Part shown: piece by piece, positions 45,810-58,413 of the stretch
Layout: each line of letters opens with the position of its first letter
Numbering within the stretch: position 1 is the first letter of the stretch
Assembly: GCF_964340395.1 (NCBI RefSeq)
Contig: NC_135553.1
Coordinates: forward strand, 28,689,449-28,753,448
From: Glandiceps talaboti
Taxonomy: Eukaryota; Hemichordata; Enteropneusta; Spengelidae
Direction: 5' to 3'
DNA: 64,000 nt
Notes under the pieces: model-generated
Database searches by the model: none
Seen by the model: only the letters and a program-made list of their open reading frames with translations
Told to the model about the DNA's origin: nothing
Program-made: the position numbers and the translations under genes

Positions 45810-48115
45810 TTTCGCAACAATAGAGGTAAGAAAAATAAGCCTATACCTGACCCAAAAGCCGTTATTAATATGTCATCAACCAATCTAAGTGACTCTTATA
45901 TCATATCAGCGTTTTCTCGAAGGGCCTCTCGTTTTGCCCTACACCAGAAACGGTTAACATCAATGAACTGAAACTTGACATTCAACAGTTTAAAAGAAGA
46001 TGCAGACTTGCATACATTTACCGGGGTGAAAGTGATACCACACAGAAAGACGCAAATAGTCAAAATCAAATTCTATCAACAACTATCCAATGACCCTACT
46101 GAAGAATATACCGCAAAACTCCAGAAGAAAATTAATTGCTGGAAAAGGAGATCATGGATCACTAATGAAATAGCTTCAAAACTCCTACCTGAAGAACCTA
46201 AACCCGGTCATTTCTATGGACTACCTAAAGTACACAAGAAAGATACTCCTTTTCGACCCATTATTATATCCCCCAGTGTCAAGCTATCACCAATCAACTT
46301 GCAACCTTCATTGACTATCACCTCCAACCTATTGTTCAGTCACTACCATCGTATATCAAGGACAATAACCACCACCTTCATGAAATTGATGAAGTCAACG
46401 TCCCGGACAACGCTCTTCTCGTCACCATGGATGTGAAATCCCTATATAGCAACATACCACACAAGTACGGTCTTAATGCCGTCAAAGACTTTATCACAGA
46501 TTATCGGCAGAAGATTGACAATCCAGAACTGATCATAGAAATGCTAGATTTTATTCTTGAACACAACTATTTCACATTTAATGACAATTACTACTAGTAT
46601 CTACAAACACATGGCACAACCATGGGGTCAAAGGTCGCCCCGTCATATGCAAGATTGGGTTTGATTATTACAAGGCAATGATCTCAAACCCAATAAATGG
46701 GGAAGATTCATAATTGATATTCGTTTCATTTGGACACATGGTGTAACAGCATTACACAATTTCCATCAATATTGTAATCAAATTCATCCTAGCATCCAAT
46801 TTACAATGGAATATAGCTCAGAAAATGTTTCCTTCCTAGATACACTCATGTCGATACAAAATAACAAAATTGTCACATCCATTTATAGTAAACCTACAGA
46901 TCGTCACGTCTACCTCTGGTCTACCTCTTGCCACCCTAAACATACTTTCAGATCAATTACCTGGAGTCAAACCCTTCGTTACCGTCGGATTTGCTCTACT
47001 GAAACTATGTATGACAAAGCAACCACACAGATGAAACTGACAAACAAATTCACAAAGCTAGAATTATTGACAGGAACCAGCTTATCACACCCATCCCACT
47101 AACCGTAAACAACAGCAAAACAGAATACCTTTCGTCATCACATTTAACCCCACTCTCCCTAAAATATCTGGGGTGTAATTGCATGTGATAAAGAAATCAC
47201 TAAAGCCATAACTGATATTCCTATCACTGCATACAAACAACCGCCCAACATAAGGCGATCACTAGTACAGGCTAAATTATCCAAAATAAACCATCTCTGA
47301 TAATCCAGGCCCCACTAAACGCTGTGGTCAATGTAACCAATGTGAATTTATCACCGAAGGTAACACGGTAACCAGCACGACCACCAACAACACTCACAAT
47401 GTCATAGGTCACATCACATGTACCACTCGTAATCTCATTTATGTCATCACCTGTCAGAAATGTCTTAAACAATACATCGCGGAAACAAAAAGAGTATTTA
47501 AGAGACGTATTTATGAACATGTTTACACTATCCATAACAACAAATCGACCCTTGTATCGGAACACTTCAATCAACCCGGGCATAAACTTACTCACTTTAA
47601 AATAAGCGGTTTATGTAAGATGTGTACTACGAACACAAGGGTCAGAAGACAGCACGAACTCTCGTACATTAACAATTTAGACACACTGTCACCCAAGGGT
47701 ATTAACCGTAAAGAGGGTTAACTTTCCCCCTTTTTTGTCCACTTTCTCCCTCGAGCTCACCTTTGTCACCGTACTTTCCATTTATTTTTCAGTCGCCCCC
47801 CCCCCCGCCTATTGTCCCCTTTTCCTTTCAAGCTAGGTGGCCATACTACGTTTCTTTTTAAGCCCACCTAAGGCTACTCTCTTCATTCATATTCACTTTA
47901 CCATTCAGGAATACGTTCGTGGTTAGTGAGATCTTTTCACCCTGTAGTCATATTTTACTTCCATATCTGTAGCATTTTATTCCAACACTTTTATCCTGTA
48001 TTCATTTTTAGCATTTTGTGATTTTAGTTTTTATCTATTTTATCTATTAGTTTTACCCTGAAGAAGGCAAATGTTCAGTGCGTTGCCGGTTTTAATAAAG
48101 ATCATCAGAAGATTA
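45810..48115 (+). pseudogene. Penelope-like element (RT plus GIY-YIG endonuclease), broken
   Basis: Spread over three frames. A leader (VINMSSTNLSDS, then KGLSFCPTPETV at about 45920) precedes RT blocks KPGHFYGLPKVHK (46200-46240), HLQPIVQSLPSYIKD, LLVTMDVKSLYSNIPH (46415-46460) and LQTHGTTMGSKVAPSYA (46606-46655). The second catalytic block reads RFIIDIRFIWTHG at about 46704, where the family has a DD pair. Post-RT sequence FLDTLMS/IYSKPTDRH follows. A C-terminal GIY-YIG domain (IYVITCQKC, QYIAETKRVFKRR, 47436-47510) has Ala in place of the usual Gly of YIGET. A TAG at 46597 and several frameshifts occur, with a small deletion near 46660. The 3' segment contains a CCTGAAGAAGGC motif (about 48057) typical of the end of these elements. 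Both catalytic centres are altered, so it is inactive. Confidence 0.9.
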
Positions 48116-49206
48116 TAGTGACTGGTCGAGACATCTTTAATTTCTACCTCACACTTTGCCAACATTTAGATGTACTCCCACCCACTTCTTTTAACTTCAA
48201 TTGTCGTAGTTAGACTGAGTCTATCTCTTGAACCAATACAATTTTCAAGTACATCTATGGCTTTCGATAAATTATGTGCATGTATGGTTTGAAAACTGAA
48301 TGGCTTCCTACATGTCCTAATTTTCTTAAGTGGTCACCGAGGGAGGGGACACCCCTCCAACACCCTCCCCACTAGCTACCAATTGGTATGCTACTTCTGC
48401 CCAAAATCAAGATCGAAAGACAGAATCTACTGTCTAAGTATCTTCAAGTACAGGTTACAGCCCAATGTGAGACATTTTAATTGCAAAGCCCACATCTATT
48501 TGTAAAGAAATTCTACAGAATTATGTACACTACATTAAAATACAGTGCACGTGGTCACTTCACAATGTGGTGGTGGTGGTGGTGGTGGTGGGGGAGAGGT
48601 ATCCGTTTGAGCATATATTTGCAACGCCGGCTCACATTTGCTATGCTGGCTGAAGTTTGAGGGCGCCCTTTCATAACTTCTGTTCTGTACTTCATTTGTG
48701 AGAGTAAAATATAATAAAAGTAATTTCAAAATTGCATGTCAGGAAAATGAAAAAATTAAGGGGTTTAATATTATATCATAATGAAAATGTCTGTGGGGGA
48801 CTTTAGTTGAATATCACTGAAGTTGAAGCTTTAATACACATAATTTTGCGACATTTCTCATTCAAGCTCAAGTTGTAACAGTTTGGAGTTTGGTTATTCT
48901 TCTGTATATAAATATAAATATAAGTATTATTTTCTTACTAATTAAGCACACTTCACACTTAAGTAACTGAACTTTTAATAATTCAAATCGAACGTATGTC
49001 ATTATACTGTGGAGTGCTCCCTGTCGACAAAAGTCTAAATATATGTATAAATACTATTAGCAGCTCTGTGCATTGACAAAACATAGATCAGTGTGAAAAA
49101 TCCCCAGGAATCTATAGAGTTTGTTCGAACGTACATTATTTATTTCTATATGTAACTGACTGTGACTTCACATGTTTTGGACTAGTTTGACTTTTACCTA
49201 TATTTC
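48116..49206. other. Intergenic with a short (GTG)n run
   Basis: A (GGT)n run lies at about 48569-48589. Nothing else recognised. Confidence 0.4.
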
Positions 49207-49580
49207 TCCCGGGGCGGAACCAGTAGCCATCTCTGATAGGGGTGTGTCGTCAGTGCAGGCCCAATTTTAGACCCACCTTGACCAAAAATCAATATATCCC
49301 ATTTCAGACCATTAATTTACAGGTTTTTTAGCATAAAGTTTAGACAAAATACATTTCCCTTAGGAGGCAACATTTTTTGGCAATTAATGGCAATTACAAT
49401 TTGGCAAAGGACAAAGGGCCACATTTTAGACTAAGCAAAATCAAATGTAATGCAAAGTGGACCTGCTTTAGACTCTTGAGTACGAAAAAAACCCTGACAC
49501 CATTTTAGACCAAATGGCTAGGAAATGAACCCAAAAGGGCGGCACATAAATGTATACTCAAATAAGGGAGTAGCCCTGTA
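49207..49580 (-). repeat. Dispersed repeat R2, copy 2
   Basis: Reverse complement matches 42606-42990 along its length, including the gccgccc...catttggtctaaaatgg block and the tatcagagatggc end. The flanks differ, so the edges are at about these positions. Confidence 0.85.
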
Positions 49581-51059
49581 CAACCGACATTTGTAATAAT
49601 ATGTCCGCTATGATTGGGTTTTAAGGAACTGGCAGTTTATGTTGTCATTTTCTTGATATCACTACTCTGATCACGCAACAACACTTGTGAACCTAAATCA
49701 AACAGAAGTTAGATATGTTGTGTCTGCTCGTTGGACATGGAACATGCATACTCATGTTGTGTCTCCTCGTTGGACCAAGGGCATGAGGCAACAATTCTGG
49801 TGTCTATAACAATATTGAATAACGTTAACATAACGTGAATATAGACAACATCAACAAGTTTTGTCAAGTTTTTGTTTATCATTATTTCAGTATCCCAAAT
49901 CGCTAATTAATATCTAATTATGATACACAGAGAAGTGTTTATACGATCGCGAGATCGAATGATTCGAAAATTCAACCTCCACGAGCTCAGTATTTGCTCA
50001 ATTTGCTCATTTGCTAAAAAAGGAAGGGTAGGACACTTAGGTGTTCTTTTTCGTCGTAAGCTTGAAACCACATCGCCCTCGTTCACGGACGCTTTCTGTT
50101 TCGGGTGAACTTACGAGTATTTGTTTACTCAGTCAATGATGTTGTTACGTTTTCTCTTTCATTCAAAGGTATATTTTGAAGAGACACAGATATGACGACT
50201 AATGTTTAATGATTATTTTTACGTAATTTCATGAAAATAATATAGACCGGAATCGACTGTGTGTTCGAGCCTACCGCAACTCTACGGCACCAAATATTGA
50301 TTAAACCAAGATATTATCAATTGTGTTTTTGTTTATTTCCCTTTCAAAAGACGTAACGTTTCGGAGCTTCAGTTCATATAATATGCCGTTTCGGCAATCT
50401 GTTGTAATGTCCCACAAACTCCACAATGTACTGCAGCATGCGAAATAAACATCTCACCACAAGAGGGCAGCAGGTGGTATCGAGCTTCGAGCGAAAATTC
50501 ATGGGTCACATGTTCGATTTGAAGCGTCCTTATTGGTTAATTCGATGCCGCGTCCTACCCCTCTGTATTACAAGTTTAAGCAAGGAATGCGTTCGGAGCT
50601 CGAGCATGGCAAGCAGCGCGTCATGCGTCAGCTGTTTCGAGAGAACTAAGCTTCGATTTTGCATCATGATCATGTTCCATTAAAGCATTACAGACTAAAT
50701 CTATCCGTATACTTTCTTTTCCTTTACTCTTTTTTAGAGTCTTCCATATTTATATAAACTTTTTCTGCGATTATTAAAAATGTTTCCAGAAAGTGTACAA
50801 ATACATATGTACAAATCATTTCTGGCCTCATACCCAAAATAACAAATATGTGTAGACGTACACGTGTATAATGAGTTTATTAAAATATACTTTAAATAAA
50901 GAAATAAGTATGTAAATGTGACTCACTTGGGCCTTTGTCACCTGTATCACATCATTATCATTTTCGAGTTTCACCAGAATTGTTGCCTCATACCCCTGGT
51001 TTGACATGGGACATGCCTACTCTTCAAGATGACGTGATGGAATAAACCATTCAACAATA
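49581..51059. other. Intergenic, no gene recognised
   Basis: Non-coding. The frames at 49920-50108 and 50426-50683 (plus) are short and show no domain. Confidence 0.4.
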
Positions 51060-51290
51060 AAGGATGGGTTGGGGGGGGGGGACCTGTTCAAGCATGTCTG
51101 AGTTATGGCTTTGGACATGAAAACTGCGCCAACAAAATCGCTGCCAGGCAGCCATATCGGATTGTATCACGACGAAAATGGATATGCACATATGAGTTAT
51201 GGCTTTGGACATGGAACATTCGCAAACAAAATGGTTGGGGGGGGGGGGACCTGTTCAAGCATGTTTGAGTTATGGCTAGTTTGTGGAGAT
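51060..51290. repeat. Local duplication with G run and gagttatggctttggacatg
   Basis: G run + acctgttcaagcatgt + gagttatggct occurs at 51070-51110 and again at 51238-51277. gagttatggctttggacatg occurs at 51099 and 51193. The unit is about 170 bp. Confidence 0.75.
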
Positions 51291-51577
51291 TACATTTACT
51301 TTGTCACAGGTACAGAAATTTAAACTTTATCTAAATATTCAATAAGCTATTTATTATTCACTGTAATTGTTGTGATCTTGTCCATTATTACTGTCTGATG
51401 ATCGTTCCGTGTACGTTCACGGTGACACAACACAGTAAGTGTCACTTGTGAGCTAATAGTTCTATTCAAGCATCGTCATATTCAAAATATACCGTCAGCA
51501 TTGATGATAGTTTTGAATATCGTAAATACCAAATAACACCATTACTTATGACCCATCACCATTCTTGAATAGGATTA
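51291..51577. other. Intergenic, no gene recognised
   Basis: Non-coding; nothing recognised. Confidence 0.35.
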
Positions 51578-52400
51578 AGGGATCGGCCAGTTCCTTCGGC
51601 CTGGGGGTGGGGGGCGGGCGGTGGATTGGGAAGGGGGGGGGGTCACCCTGTTTTTGAAATTGGCAGTGGGGGGGGAGGTTCATGCTGTTTTCAAAATTGT
51701 GGATATGGGGTCATTGTGTTTTGGATTGTGATGGAAGAAAAGAATCCTTTTCTACAATGGCATATAGCCTTGTCTGAAATGTGGTACATGTCAATATTTG
51801 TTCTTCTCCCTGTTTCTTACATGAATTCTTTAATATTCCTTATTAGTTCAAGCATAACTATAAATATACATATACATGTATTACCTAGCTACCACACTTC
51901 TAGTTACAGAACATGTCATGTAAATGCTTGGCTGTTTCACAATCAGTGCTTCACTTATATTGCACTTTGAGGCAAAAGTGAACTTGAATGGTAATCTTCA
52001 TAGATAGTGTATAAAAGAAGTTAATCTAAAATGTTCCCTACTCGTCACTCTGAACTTGTCAGAAGGGATTAATACACTTTCTATTTTGGACACTACATGT
52101 TATTGACACTACAAATCACCACATCTCATCAGATTCCAGTTTCTATTATACACTCGGTATGACAATTCCTAAAGTTCTCTGACATACCGGTGATTTATTA
52201 CTATACATGCAATATTAATGCCACTATACCAATGTTACAGGGCCATTTTTATGTGACATGGGAAACTCATTTAAAACTTACATTTATGTTAGCTATTCGA
52301 AGCTTGGAAATATTACCCCAAAGGCAATGAATAACCTAAACATTGCCTTAATAGAAGCCAAAAACTGCAGATCTGCCAGGGGGAAACCCCAAGGACTCCC
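51578..52400 (+). mobile_element. Dispersed repeat R1, copy C, with G-run terminus
   Basis: TTA (51575-51577), then AGGGATCGGCCAGTTCCTTC and several G runs up to about 51675, then the 600-bp R1 body (51770-52380) shared with 23565-24190 and, on the minus strand, 33965-34375. It runs directly into a 220-240 bp tandem array. No protein is encoded. Confidence 0.75.
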
Positions 52401-53225
52401 TCACCCCCAGAGGTCACTCATGCATTCAACCAACAATCAGATGCACCAACAACCTTTTTACTGTCATAATGGTATTGAACTTTTCTGAAATATTTTCACC
52501 CAATTCTAATTTGAGATGATATTGTCTTTTAAAGATGTGAAATGTTTGCCAAGTAAGTCTAACATTGCCTTAAAACTCCAAATCTCCCCTACCAATGATA
52601 CTACCAGTAGATGTGCTGACCTTTACTACATGTATTTAATGATGCCATGCATTTAACTGTTTAACTTTAAGAACATATTTCAACCCTTAGTGTAAGTTAT
52701 AAAGAATAGTTTCTGATACTTGATGGTGCTGTCTTGTAAAGCATGGATTGAGTTATTGCTTGAAAGGGTCTGAATAGCCTAAAAAATCTCTTTAAGAGTA
52801 AAAATCCTCCAGGGCTTCTAGAGGGAGACCCCCTTGGACCCCCCCCCCCCACATGAGATGGACATATCCCAGTCTCAAGCTCTTCCCCGCTTACTGTCAA
52901 GATGCTATCAAAGTATATTTCAAAAGTATTTCAACCCTGTGTAATTGCTTTTTAAATGTTGGTGTTGTCTTGTAAAGCTTGGAAATTATTGTCTGAAAGG
53001 GCCTGAATAGTCTCAAAATTGACTTTTCAGAGTAAAAATCCTCCAGGGCTTATAGACCCCATAGGACCCCCCACAAGAGATATACATATTCCCTGCTCAA
53101 GCTTTCCCATACCTTTCACTGTCAAGATGCTATTAAACTCCTTTTGGAATATATTTACCCTGTGTAGTCAATAATTATAATTATGATAGTGCTAACCTGG
53201 GATCTTATAAAGTAGATGCAAGACA
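52401..53225. repeat. 220-240 bp tandem array, about 3.5 units
   Basis: The anchor gtcttgtaaagc-like occurs at about 52520, 52729, 52966 and 53203. The anchor actgtcaagatgctat-like occurs at about 52460, 52893 and 53118. Units end in atttcaaccctgtgtaa-like sequence. The first unit (52415-52690) also occurs in inverse orientation at 58082-58312. Confidence 0.8.
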
Positions 53226-54022
53226 GTCAAGCAGTCCACACTGAGTCATGATCAAAAAGTACCTGTCATGTGAATATCATGACCGGTCCCTAAGATCATA
53301 AGTGTAATCATAAGCACATTCCTGATGTTGACTAAATTGTGTGTTTGTTAGTTGTCAGCCCCAACAATTTCCCCATAATTGTTCAAAATGTTATGGGTGA
53401 GATATCAAGCTAACTGGTTGAATAGTCTGCACATACTTTAGTGTAGTTACACGAGTATTATACTGAGGCTCAGTACAGAGTGCAATAGTGGCAAACGTTT
53501 GAGTGATAAATAACACAAATTATTATGATAAATGTCATCAGTGACTGAAAGTGAAATAGTGTTTGGAAGTTTTTATTTTTTCGTTTACTCAGTTACATGA
53601 AACCAATAATTTTGTCTTGACCCTTTTGAACTTTTAAGGTCATGTCCCCAGATAACCAGCTGTGAAAATGTAACAAGATTAATACATGCGATACTGAGCT
53701 GCCAAGTGAATCTGTTTACAGGGACATGATGATGATGAGTGATAAATGCCAATGTTGTTATTTGTAGTTGTTATTTCCCATTCCATTTTGTAGAGTGTAA
53801 AGTTGTAGTAGTGTTTATTTTCATTTTTCAATTCCAAAATGTTTTACATTAATTGCAGGTAATGCAGGCAATAATATCCAAACTGAAAGTTGTCAAATTG
53901 AGAAACATGTAATTCTACTTTCTTTCTTTTTTTAGCCGGGGGGATGTAAAAAGTGACCCTCCCTCAATTTTCTTTCTCTAACAAATGACCATGCCCTGTA
54001 AAAAGATTTTAATGAAAAACAT
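53226..54022. other. Intergenic, no gene recognised
   Basis: Non-coding; a short G run lies near 53938. Confidence 0.4.
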
Positions 54023-54027
54023 TTTTA

Positions 54028-54335
54028 ACTGCTTCCCTGTGGCATAGTTGTTAGGGCTCAAGATTAGTCGTCAGGAGGTCCTGAGTTCAATCCCACTAGA
54101 AACAGATAATTTTCCTGTAGTAAGATCCCACCACATTGATAATTTTTAAAGGCACCACAGTTTGTGTTTGTATCAAAGCCTGTGTTTTGATCTATTGGCT
54201 GAGCTGAAGGCCGGAACTACCAAAGCCTAGATGGAGTGCACAACTGACAACCCCAGGGCTGATTGGTCAACATCTCAACTCCACCACATTATTACCAATA
54301 TCTTGTAATGTTGCTCCCCCATTACTACTGTGAGA
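54028..54335 (+). mobile_element. tRNA-derived SINE
   Basis: A tRNA-like head holds RNA polymerase III internal promoter boxes. An A-box-like TGGCATAGTTGTTAGG lies at about 54040-54055 and a B-box-like GAGTTCAATCC at 54083-54093, 43 bp apart, somewhat wider than in an ordinary tRNA. A tRNA-unrelated body of about 230 bp follows. No terminal T run or target duplication was fixed, so the 3' limit is approximate. It is not a functional tRNA gene: the anticodon arm and acceptor stem do not fold convincingly. Confidence 0.55.
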
Positions 54336-54572
54336 CCCACTCTGCTCCTCACACCATTTCCATTTTCTAAAATATGGCCCTCCCTGAGGACCCATTTGGA
54401 AAAAGTACCCCCCCCCCCCCTTATTATTTCTTAGGGCTCTGTTACATAGCTATTCTGTCACCAATTTCAACTATTGGTTCCTATGTTGAGTGTTTTTTCA
54501 TGTTCATTTTGAGATTAAAAATGATGATTCAACATTGTTCTGTTTGATGTTTTATGTTGACAGGTCAGCCTT
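54336..54572. other. Intergenic or intron
   Basis: Contains a C12 run (about 54410) and the pyrimidine-rich stretch leading to the AG at 54572-54573. Confidence 0.35.
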
Positions 54573-54573
54573 C

Positions 54574-54781
54574 AAAGTTGTATTACTCAACAAATCCAGA
54601 CAGAGTTCCTTCCCTACACATGGGACATACAGTGTCACAATCCCCATCCACAGGCAGAATGGAAAGATATGAACAAACCATGCAGAGGTCAGAAAAAAAC
54701 TCAGTGGACATCAGGGAGGTTCCTTCTACATATTTTTCAGCATTAAAATTAAACCAGCTGATTCAGTATCAAGTTTAATAG
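54574..54781 (+). CDS. Possible terminal exon, about 68 codons
   Basis: TTCTGTTTGATGTTTTATG and GACAG form a plausible acceptor just before the open frame, which reads GQPSKLYYSTNPDRVPSLHM... and ends QYQV then TAA. The composition is balanced and protein-like, unlike surrounding frames. If this is an exon, the first two bases complete a codon begun upstream. No domain is recognised. The stretch YYSTNP followed by short Ser/Pro-rich repeats is reminiscent of small axonemal proteins, but this is only an impression. No partner exon was found. Confidence 0.25.
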
Positions 54782-55864
54782 ACACCGAGACTTTAAAAGA
54801 GGGACATCGCACCATTTCAACACAGACAGTGGTACAGATATTTCTCATGCAGAGATAATGAGACTTTATATATAGAGATTAACAATTTGAGAAATGCACC
54901 GAGACGGAATCAACAGAATCAGGAACAGTTTACTGTTTTTACTAAACCATTGATGCTAATAATGAAATGGTGAAGTTTTATACCGGACTTAAATTTCACA
55001 ACAATAATGACTGTATTATATTCAGTCTGGTTGAAAGGTACATGTACAGTATTTACTAAATTTCAATAAGTATTGTTGGCAATGACAAAACTTAGCTTGA
55101 ATTTTTGATTAGCTTAAAGCATAATTAGAATCGTTTGTGGCAAAGTATCCTGTTTCATCCTACCGCACTTCAGTTTTGTATCCTTTCCTGGATGCTTCTT
55201 CAGGCTGACTGATGACACTCGTGCCCTTAGAGGTTGTTTTCATTACTTGTGTAATGACTCCTACTGAAAACCCCTCACTCACTTGTATTCTCTTTGGCTG
55301 AATGAAGAATTAAAAAATCTTTGGGAATTTATAAGTAATGGCCACCTATGCCAGAGTCCACTGTATTTTGAGACCCACATTTAGTAATTAGAGTCAACTA
55401 AGGGTAGCAATATTAGAATAAAATTGGGCATACCTATTAATTTGTGTTGTTTTAAAATATATACGAGGCTAAAGTACTAAACACCTATCACATCAGTATG
55501 CAGACGTAGTAGCTAAGCAGAAATGTAAGTCACCAGGCATTCATCTTATAAATAAATATTTCTAGTTAATCACAGTTGTAGTTGTTGTTTTAAATAACCC
55601 CTCATTATCTCCTTTTAACTTTCTATTTTCACTTGTGGCCCATTGTCTTAACTTACATGTACACACAGTTATACATATGAGCATGTGTCCATAGGTGTAT
55701 ACATGGTTAGTATACTCCTTTTTAAGGATTTCTCTACAAAATCATTGTTTCAACCAGTATATTTCCATCATTGGGCTAATTTAGGAGTCTCACTCTTAGA
55801 TAATACAGTACTGTCTATGTTTCACATTTTACTGGCTACATTTAAAATTAGCTACATCCCTATG
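54782..55864. other. Intergenic, no gene recognised
   Basis: Non-coding; nothing recognised. Confidence 0.4.
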
Positions 55865-55985
55865 TACATCCATCCATCCACCCACCCACCCATTACATTA
55901 CATTACATTAAATTACATTACATTACATTTCATTACAGTACAGTACATTACATTACATTACATTACATTACATTACATTACATAA
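55865..55985. repeat. (CATC)/(CCAC) then (ACATT)n microsatellite
   Basis: Four-base CATC/CACC units grade into about 19 ACATT units with a few ACAGT variants. Confidence 0.9.
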
Positions 55986-57075
55986 TGTATAGAAACATGA
56001 AATAAATCAAATTGAAAATTATATTTTAATATAAAAAACTTGCATACCCAATAAGGTAAGTATTACATCAGAATATTACATGATCATTCACAGTCAACAG
56101 TCACACATGTCAAATTCTCAGGATATAAAGCTGCAGGGCAGCAACTCAATATTCCATTCAGATTGTAATGAAGGAGTTTACACAAGACTGGATCTTTCAG
56201 TCTACAGATCCTCAAGTAAAGTACTGTAACAACAATGCAGAATGTGCTGCTCACACTAATATACTGAGGATAACTCATATGAATTCAAATTGTCCACCAT
56301 TAAAGTGGCCATACATGGATGAGGATTTATTTTGAGTTGTTTATTTATAAAACAATGTTATCATGGCTTCCTTCAATGTGAAATAATACTGACCAAGTCT
56401 ATGTAAGTCATTACATTGCAAAAAGCTAAAATAATGTGTACAAGGACTTAACATATGTTGTTTCACATTGTTTTATAAATTCAAAATCGAAAATAAATAG
56501 CCAATCCTCATATGGCCATTTTCACCCAGTTCAGTGACTGACGTGTAGAGTTTCAATGATTATCAATGACTGACTATAATATATACTCTTTACATAATGG
56601 ATACAGCAACTGTCTTACACCGATTTTCATTGATTAACTAACACATACTCTTTTAACTGGATTCATAGACTGGGATTCAGAGACTGACATACACTAAGTT
56701 TCAATGATTGTCCAGTGTCTGACTTGCACAGAGTCACTAATAAAGTAACCAGTAGGCTTTGTCCTCAGTGTACAAATGTAGCTGTCTTTGATTTTCACAG
56801 ATGCCTCAATTCAAGCTAAAATAATAATGCAGCTAAATTGTTACACACAAAAAAACAGAACTTCTTACAAATAATCACCACACAAAAATATGCAAAACAC
56901 AAGTCACAGACATGTCTGGTTTCACATCAAAAGGGGGTGCTTTAATAACCAGCAAGATCAGAACTAAATGTATTGATTAAACAAAGCACTCCACCTTTCT
57001 GTTACAGTGACAAATGGCAGAAAGGTACTGAAAACGGTGAGCTAGAAAATGATAAAACTTTGGAATCGCAAAACT
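55986..57075. other. Intergenic, no gene recognised
   Basis: Non-coding; nothing recognised. Confidence 0.4.
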
Positions 57076-57255
57076 TGAAAATTGTCTGTACACTGAGTAA
57101 CTGCAACCCTGGTGAGATTGTCTGTAGACTGAGTACGTGTAACCATGGCATGGTAAGATTGCCTGTGGACTGAGTAACTGTGACCATGGCAATATTGTCT
57201 GTACCCTGATTAACTGCACCTGTGGTTGCAGTTAATCAATTATTATTGCAGTTAA
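57076..57255. repeat. ~40-bp minisatellite, four units
   Basis: Units of about 38-43 bp built on attgtctgtagactgagtaa plus ctgtaaccatggca start at about 57081, 57118, 57158 and 57193. A small tagttaatcaatt duplication follows (57230-57259). Confidence 0.8.
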
Positions 57256-58080
57256 TCAATTTTGGTTCATCTAAGGCTTGTTTAACACCATGAGCACAGC
57301 ATTCACCAAGACCAGCCATGTAATGAGTGAGCTGCTACTATCTTTCTACCAATCCCAACAATCACCCATGGATTCAGTGGTTTCTTTATCAAGTGCTGAC
57401 AATACAGGACCTAAAATAAATAGATATTTTGTTAGCAGGTTACTAAAATACTGATTAGATATTTTATGCCTTTATCAAAATAAGCTATGGTAAAATATTG
57501 TTTCTATTCATCTATGGCATGTTTATTTCTGTTTCACATGAAAACACCTGGCACAGTGAATCTCAGTTTGTTTTACTCCATAATTTCTAGGACGAGAATC
57601 TCAAAATCAATTAAGATTGATTTATCAACAATTGATTTATCCTCAATATTATCATGCAATACAAAAACATTACAATTACTCGGCATAGAGATGATTATTA
57701 TGTAGACTTCTGTTTATATTGTGCATGGAGTGCAAAGCAGATTCAAACACTAGACTGCACACATGTATTCTATATTTGTTTCTTATAAAAGCGATGTGAT
57801 CATTATGGGATGTATGAATGTGTGTTGAATCAGTGCCAGCTGTTTGTGTATACATGTATCTTATCAACATGTTTTTTTTTTTTTTAAATGATAAACAACA
57901 GTGACTGTGTGATACAACAACTAAGTGAGCTCGTTAAATAAATGTGTGCTACATAGCAATGATGCTTCTGGTGCCAAATAAGTTGTTGAGACGAATCAAA
58001 TAAGATGTCGAGTTGCCAAATAAGTTGTTGAGACGAATCAAATAAGTTGTACATAATAAAGGCCCCAATGAGGCGCCATA
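57256..58080. other. Intergenic, no gene recognised
   Basis: Non-coding. A short direct repeat (ccaaataagttgttgagacg) occurs at about 57974 and 58014. Confidence 0.4.
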
Positions 58081-58081
58081 T

Positions 58082-58312
58082 AGGGTTGAAATATGTTCTT
58101 AAAAAATTAACTAGCATCATTATATGCATGTAGTAAAGGTCAGCACATCTAATGGTAGTATCATTGGTAGGGGATATTTGGAGTTTATTGCAATTTTAGA
58201 CTATCTTGGCAAACATGTCACATCTTTAAAAAGTGTAATACCATTATGACAGTAAACAGGTTGCTGGTGCATCTGATTGTTGGTTGAATGCATGAGTGAC
58301 CTGTTAGGGTTA
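58082..58312 (-). repeat. Dispersed copy of the 52.4-kb repeat unit
   Basis: The reverse complement matches 52415-52690, including aggtcactcatgcattcaac, tttactgtcataatggtatt, ccaatgatactacca and aagaacatatttcaaccct. It lies directly downstream of the LINE tail. Confidence 0.85.
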
Positions 58313-58365
58313 TAAATTAACTTTATTACTTAACAACATGCTGTGGAAAGCATGGTATAGTAAAC

Positions 58366-58408
58366 ACAATACGATACAATACAATACAATACAAGACAAA
58401 AATACAAT
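58366..58408 (-). repeat. LINE 3' tail, (TTGTA)n
   Basis: The tail begins within about 10 bp of the RT stop codon on the minus strand and is read as AATAC repeats on the plus strand. It contains one TTTTTGTC interruption. Confidence 0.85.
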
Positions 58409-58413
58409 ACACA

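Noticed and set aside
47272-47595. 107-codon minus-strand ORF
   Set aside because: Antisense shadow of the GIY-YIG endonuclease region of the Penelope-like element.
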